Part shown: positions 61,961 to 64,000 of the stretch, piece after piece
How positions within the stretch are numbered: the first letter of the stretch is position 1
How the letters are laid out: the number at the start of each line of letters is the position of its first letter
Source of the DNA: DASYXW01 sp035934405
Lineage (GTDB): Bacteria; Acidobacteriota; Terriglobia; UBA7540
Assembly: GCA_035934405.1 (NCBI GenBank)
Contig: DASYXW010000053.1
Span: 1 to 64,000, forward strand
Direction: 5' to 3'
Length of the DNA: 64,000 nucleotides
Notes under the pieces: generated by a model
Database searches by the model: none
What the model saw: the letters and a program-made list of their open reading frames with translations, nothing else
What the model was told of the DNA's origin: nothing
Translations under genes and position numbers: made by a program

Positions 61961-64000
61961 TCAAGATGACACGCTGGGCGTGCGGGCGCGGATCGCCTTC
62001 ACGCGGCCTTCCACCACCGCGGCTTCCGTCTCGCGGCGCATCTTGCGCAGCAGCTTGGCGTAGCGCTCGAGACACGGGGCAACCCCCGGATGCTCCGGCC
62101 CCAGGGCCCCTTCCAGGACTTGCAGAGCCTGCTTGAAGTACTGCTCTGCCCGGTCATATTGGCGCTGGGCGTCAGAGAGCACCGCCAGGTTGTTGAGGCT
62201 GGTTGCGAGCGATGGATGGCGAGGGCCAAGGTTTTCCTTCTTCACCTCCAGCGCCCTCTCGAACAGGCGGCCGGCTTCGGCGTACTGGCCTTCGGTGCTG
62301 TAGAGGGCCGCAAGATTGTTGAGGCTCTGAGCCACGCTGATGTGGCCCGGGCCCAGGGCGTTTTCCTGGATTTCGAGCGCCCGCCGCAGCAACCCCTCCG
62401 CCTCCGCCTGCCGGCCGGTTGAGCTGTAAATCGCCGCCAGGCTGTTCAGGCCGGAGGCCAGCACCGGGTGTTCCGGGCCGAGGACGTTCTCCTGAATCGC
62501 GAGAGCCCTCTGCCACAGTGTGACGGCGCGGTCGTTTTCTCCCAACGAGCGCGACAGTTGGGCCAGACGGCTGAGCGTGTGGGCTACGTCGGGGTGATCG
62601 GGTCCAAGTGCCCGCTCGAATGTGGCGAGCGCCCGCTCGGTAAGCTCTCGGGCCTCGGCGTACTTGCGCTGGGCGTCACAAAGCTGGGCAAGGTGGTTCA
62701 GATCTGCCGCCACCGCGACGTGTTCCGCCCCCAGATGTTGCGTATCCATTTCGACCACCCTGCGCTCGAATCCCTCGGCTTCGCCGTATTTCCCCTGGCT
62801 GCTCAAGACCTCCGCCAGACGCCCCAGCGTGGCCAAGACACCGGAAAGGCCGGCGGGTTGCAGAGACTCCCGAATCGCCAGGGCGCGCTGGTAAACCGGC
62901 TCCGCCTCCGCGTACCGGTGTTCGAGCGAGTAGAGCAAGCCGAGTTTGTCGAGCAGCGGAAGCAGGTCAGGATGCTCTGGCCCGAGCCGCGCTTCATCGC
63001 TTTCGAGCGAACGGCGGAGTTGGGCCTCAGCTTCGCCGTTCCGCCGCGCCCGCCCGTTGTTCTTTTCCGGAGCCGGGCTCTCGGGAGCCTGTGTAAACCT
63101 TGAGGCTCCAACCGGAGACGACTCCGTGGCCCGATCCAACGTCCGATCCGGGGGGCCGTGCGGCGCCAGATGAGCGAGACGATTCAAGGCGGCTTTTACT
63201 TCGGCCGCCAGGACGGAAGGATTCGAGCTCTCAGCTTCTGGGGCTGCCGACGGGTCGTCGAGCGGGGCCAGGGCAGCGTTCGCGCTCGTCTCCGCTCGGG
63301 CCGCCATGGCCACGATGTCTTGCGCCCGGCGCAACACGGCTCCAGCCTCGGCGTGCCTGCCCTCGCGGCGGTACAGCTCGCCAAGGTTCTCGAGAATCAC
63401 GGCGACGTCGGGATGTCCAGGTCCGAGGATCTTCTCCTTGATCGCCAGCGCCTGCTTGAAGAAGGTCTCCGCTTCGGGAAACATCCCGTGGGCATAGGAG
63501 ACGGTAGCCAGATTGTTGAAGCAGGTGGCGACGTGCGAGTGCTCGAAGCCAACGGCCTGGATCCACATCGTCAAAGCGCGTGAGAGCGTGTCGAGGGCTC
63601 TTGAATAATCGCCTTCCGCCTTGTACAGCAGCGCCAGGTTGTTGAGGCTGGTGGCGACGGACGGGTGCTCGCGCCCCAACGCATACTCCTCAATCTCCAT
63701 CGCCCGGCGGAAGAGCGGCTCGGCTTCCGCCCACCGTCCTTGCGTCGAGCACAGCGCGCCGAGGTTATTGAGGGTCTGCGCCACGCTCGGATCGTCATGC
63801 CCGCAGACGCTTTCCCGAAGCTCCAGGGCGTGGCGGAAGAGGGGTTCGGCGTCCGCAAACTTGCCCTGGGAGCGGAAAGCCTCCCCGAGATCGTTCAAGC
63901 TGGCCGCAAAGCGCGTGTCCTCCGGCCCGAACCGCCGCGCTTCTTCCACCGCCGCCCGGTGATGTTTCTCGGCCTCGGCATAGCGGCCCTCGTTGTAGGC
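61961..64000 (-). CDS. Tetratricopeptide repeat protein (partial, 5' end beyond the window)
   Basis: The frame stays open to base 64000 (upstream codons read AYNEGRYAEAEKHHRAAVEE), so the N-terminus is missing; the visible part is about 679 residues. It consists of 42-residue kinesin-light-chain-type TPRs, e.g. VAQSLNNLAALYSTEGQYAE, AGRLFERALEVKKENLGPRH and PSLATSLNNLAVLSDAQRQY, at least 12 copies in two blocks separated by a Ser/Pro/Ala-rich linker (PLDDPSAAPEAESSNPSVLA). No signal or enzymatic domain is seen in this part. It is upstream of exosortase on the same strand with a 96-base gap. Confidence 0.9.
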   Translation of the reverse strand, partial: AYNEGRYAEAEKHHRAAVEEARRFGPEDTRFAASLNDLGEAFRSQGKFADAEPLFRHALELRESVCGHDDPSVAQTLNNLGALCSTQGRWAEAEPLFRRAMEIEEYALGREHPSVATSLNNLALLYKAEGDYSRALDTLSRALTMWIQAVGFEHSHVATCFNNLATVSYAHGMFPEAETFFKQALAIKEKILGPGHPDVAVILENLGELYRREGRHAEAGAVLRRAQDIVAMAARAETSANAALAPLDDPSAAPEAESSNPSVLAAEVKAALNRLAHLAPHGPPDRTLDRATESSPVGASRFTQAPESPAPEKNNGRARRNGEAEAQLRRSLESDEARLGPEHPDLLPLLDKLGLLYSLEHRYAEAEPVYQRALAIRESLQPAGLSGVLATLGRLAEVLSSQGKYGEAEGFERRVVEMDTQHLGAEHVAVAADLNHLAQLCDAQRKYAEARELTERALATFERALGPDHPDVAHTLSRLAQLSRSLGENDRAVTLWQRALAIQENVLGPEHPVLASGLNSLAAIYSSTGRQAEAEGLLRRALEIQENALGPGHISVAQSLNNLAALYSTEGQYAEAGRLFERALEVKKENLGPRHPSLATSLNNLAVLSDAQRQYDRAEQYFKQALQVLEGALGPEHPGVAPCLERYAKLLRKMRRETEAAVVEGRVKAIRARTPSVSS

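Overview
The window is a GC-rich bacterial chromosome segment with about 50 supported genes, two tRNAs and no transposase, integrase, phage gene or CRISPR array. Gene content points to Acidobacteriota (inference): a divided MacAB-like export array with several FtsX-type permeases, a GldA/GldF/GldG/DUF4340 transporter set, a TonB receptor with an N-terminal carboxypeptidase-regulatory domain, a soluble winged-helix/TolB-like/TPR regulator, a remnant of a GloVer-repeat protein, an FG-GAP secreted protein and an exosortase-EpsI pair.

Layout. 1-930 is repeat-rich and non-coding, followed by a TonB-type energy transducer. 2.6-12.0 kb (minus) holds one membrane-fusion adaptor, one ATPase and four permeases in A-B-A-B order. 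The array is interrupted by a deazaflavin-type reductase on the plus strand and by a cassette of a membrane-anchored HIRAN protein plus a 72-residue protein. 12.5-15.8 kb has an ECF42-type sigma factor, two YciI/DGPF proteins and two gene remnants (a dihydrofolate-reductase-like gene and a GloVer-repeat gene). 15.8-20.6 kb is the Gld-like ABC operon, divergent from a membrane pyrophosphatase with an altered active-site motif. 23.9-27.6 kb has a Tat-exported vanadium haloperoxidase and an MFS transporter fused to a low-molecular-weight phosphatase domain. 27.7-36.2 kb (minus) has a small secreted protein, tRNA-Cys, tRNA-Gly, galT, yraN, a class III aminotransferase, cysS, a zinc-ribbon protein and a Gfo/Idh/MocA oxidoreductase. 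36.3-41.5 kb has a cytochrome c with an orphan gluconate-dehydrogenase subunit 3, an ATP-grasp enzyme, yggX, ruvX, mltG and a small unknown gene. 41.6-44.9 kb has the TonB receptor and a D-2-hydroxyacid dehydrogenase. 45.3-49.5 kb is a proteostasis cluster (hsp20, clpB, htpX) behind an AT-rich island. 49.6-53.3 kb has cstA, its small partner YbdD and a DsbA-like protein. 53.3-64 kb (mostly minus) has the FG-GAP protein, a SprT-like metallopeptidase, a coiled-coil secreted protein, the regulator, an AI-2E transporter, EpsI, exosortase and a TPR protein that runs off the window.

The main structural theme lies between genes. Two kinds of repeat fill the spacers. (1) Paired hairpins with GTAG...CTAC outer ends and variable stems, resembling REP/BIME elements; in the Gld-like operon the GTAG head supplies the stop codons of two successive genes. 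(2) Spacers built from one short degenerate word, with a different word family at different junctions and often with inverted arms. They run up to start codons and leave several genes without a visible Shine-Dalgarno site. The most unusual single proteins are the MFS-phosphatase fusion, the membrane-anchored HIRAN protein and the divergent pyrophosphatase.
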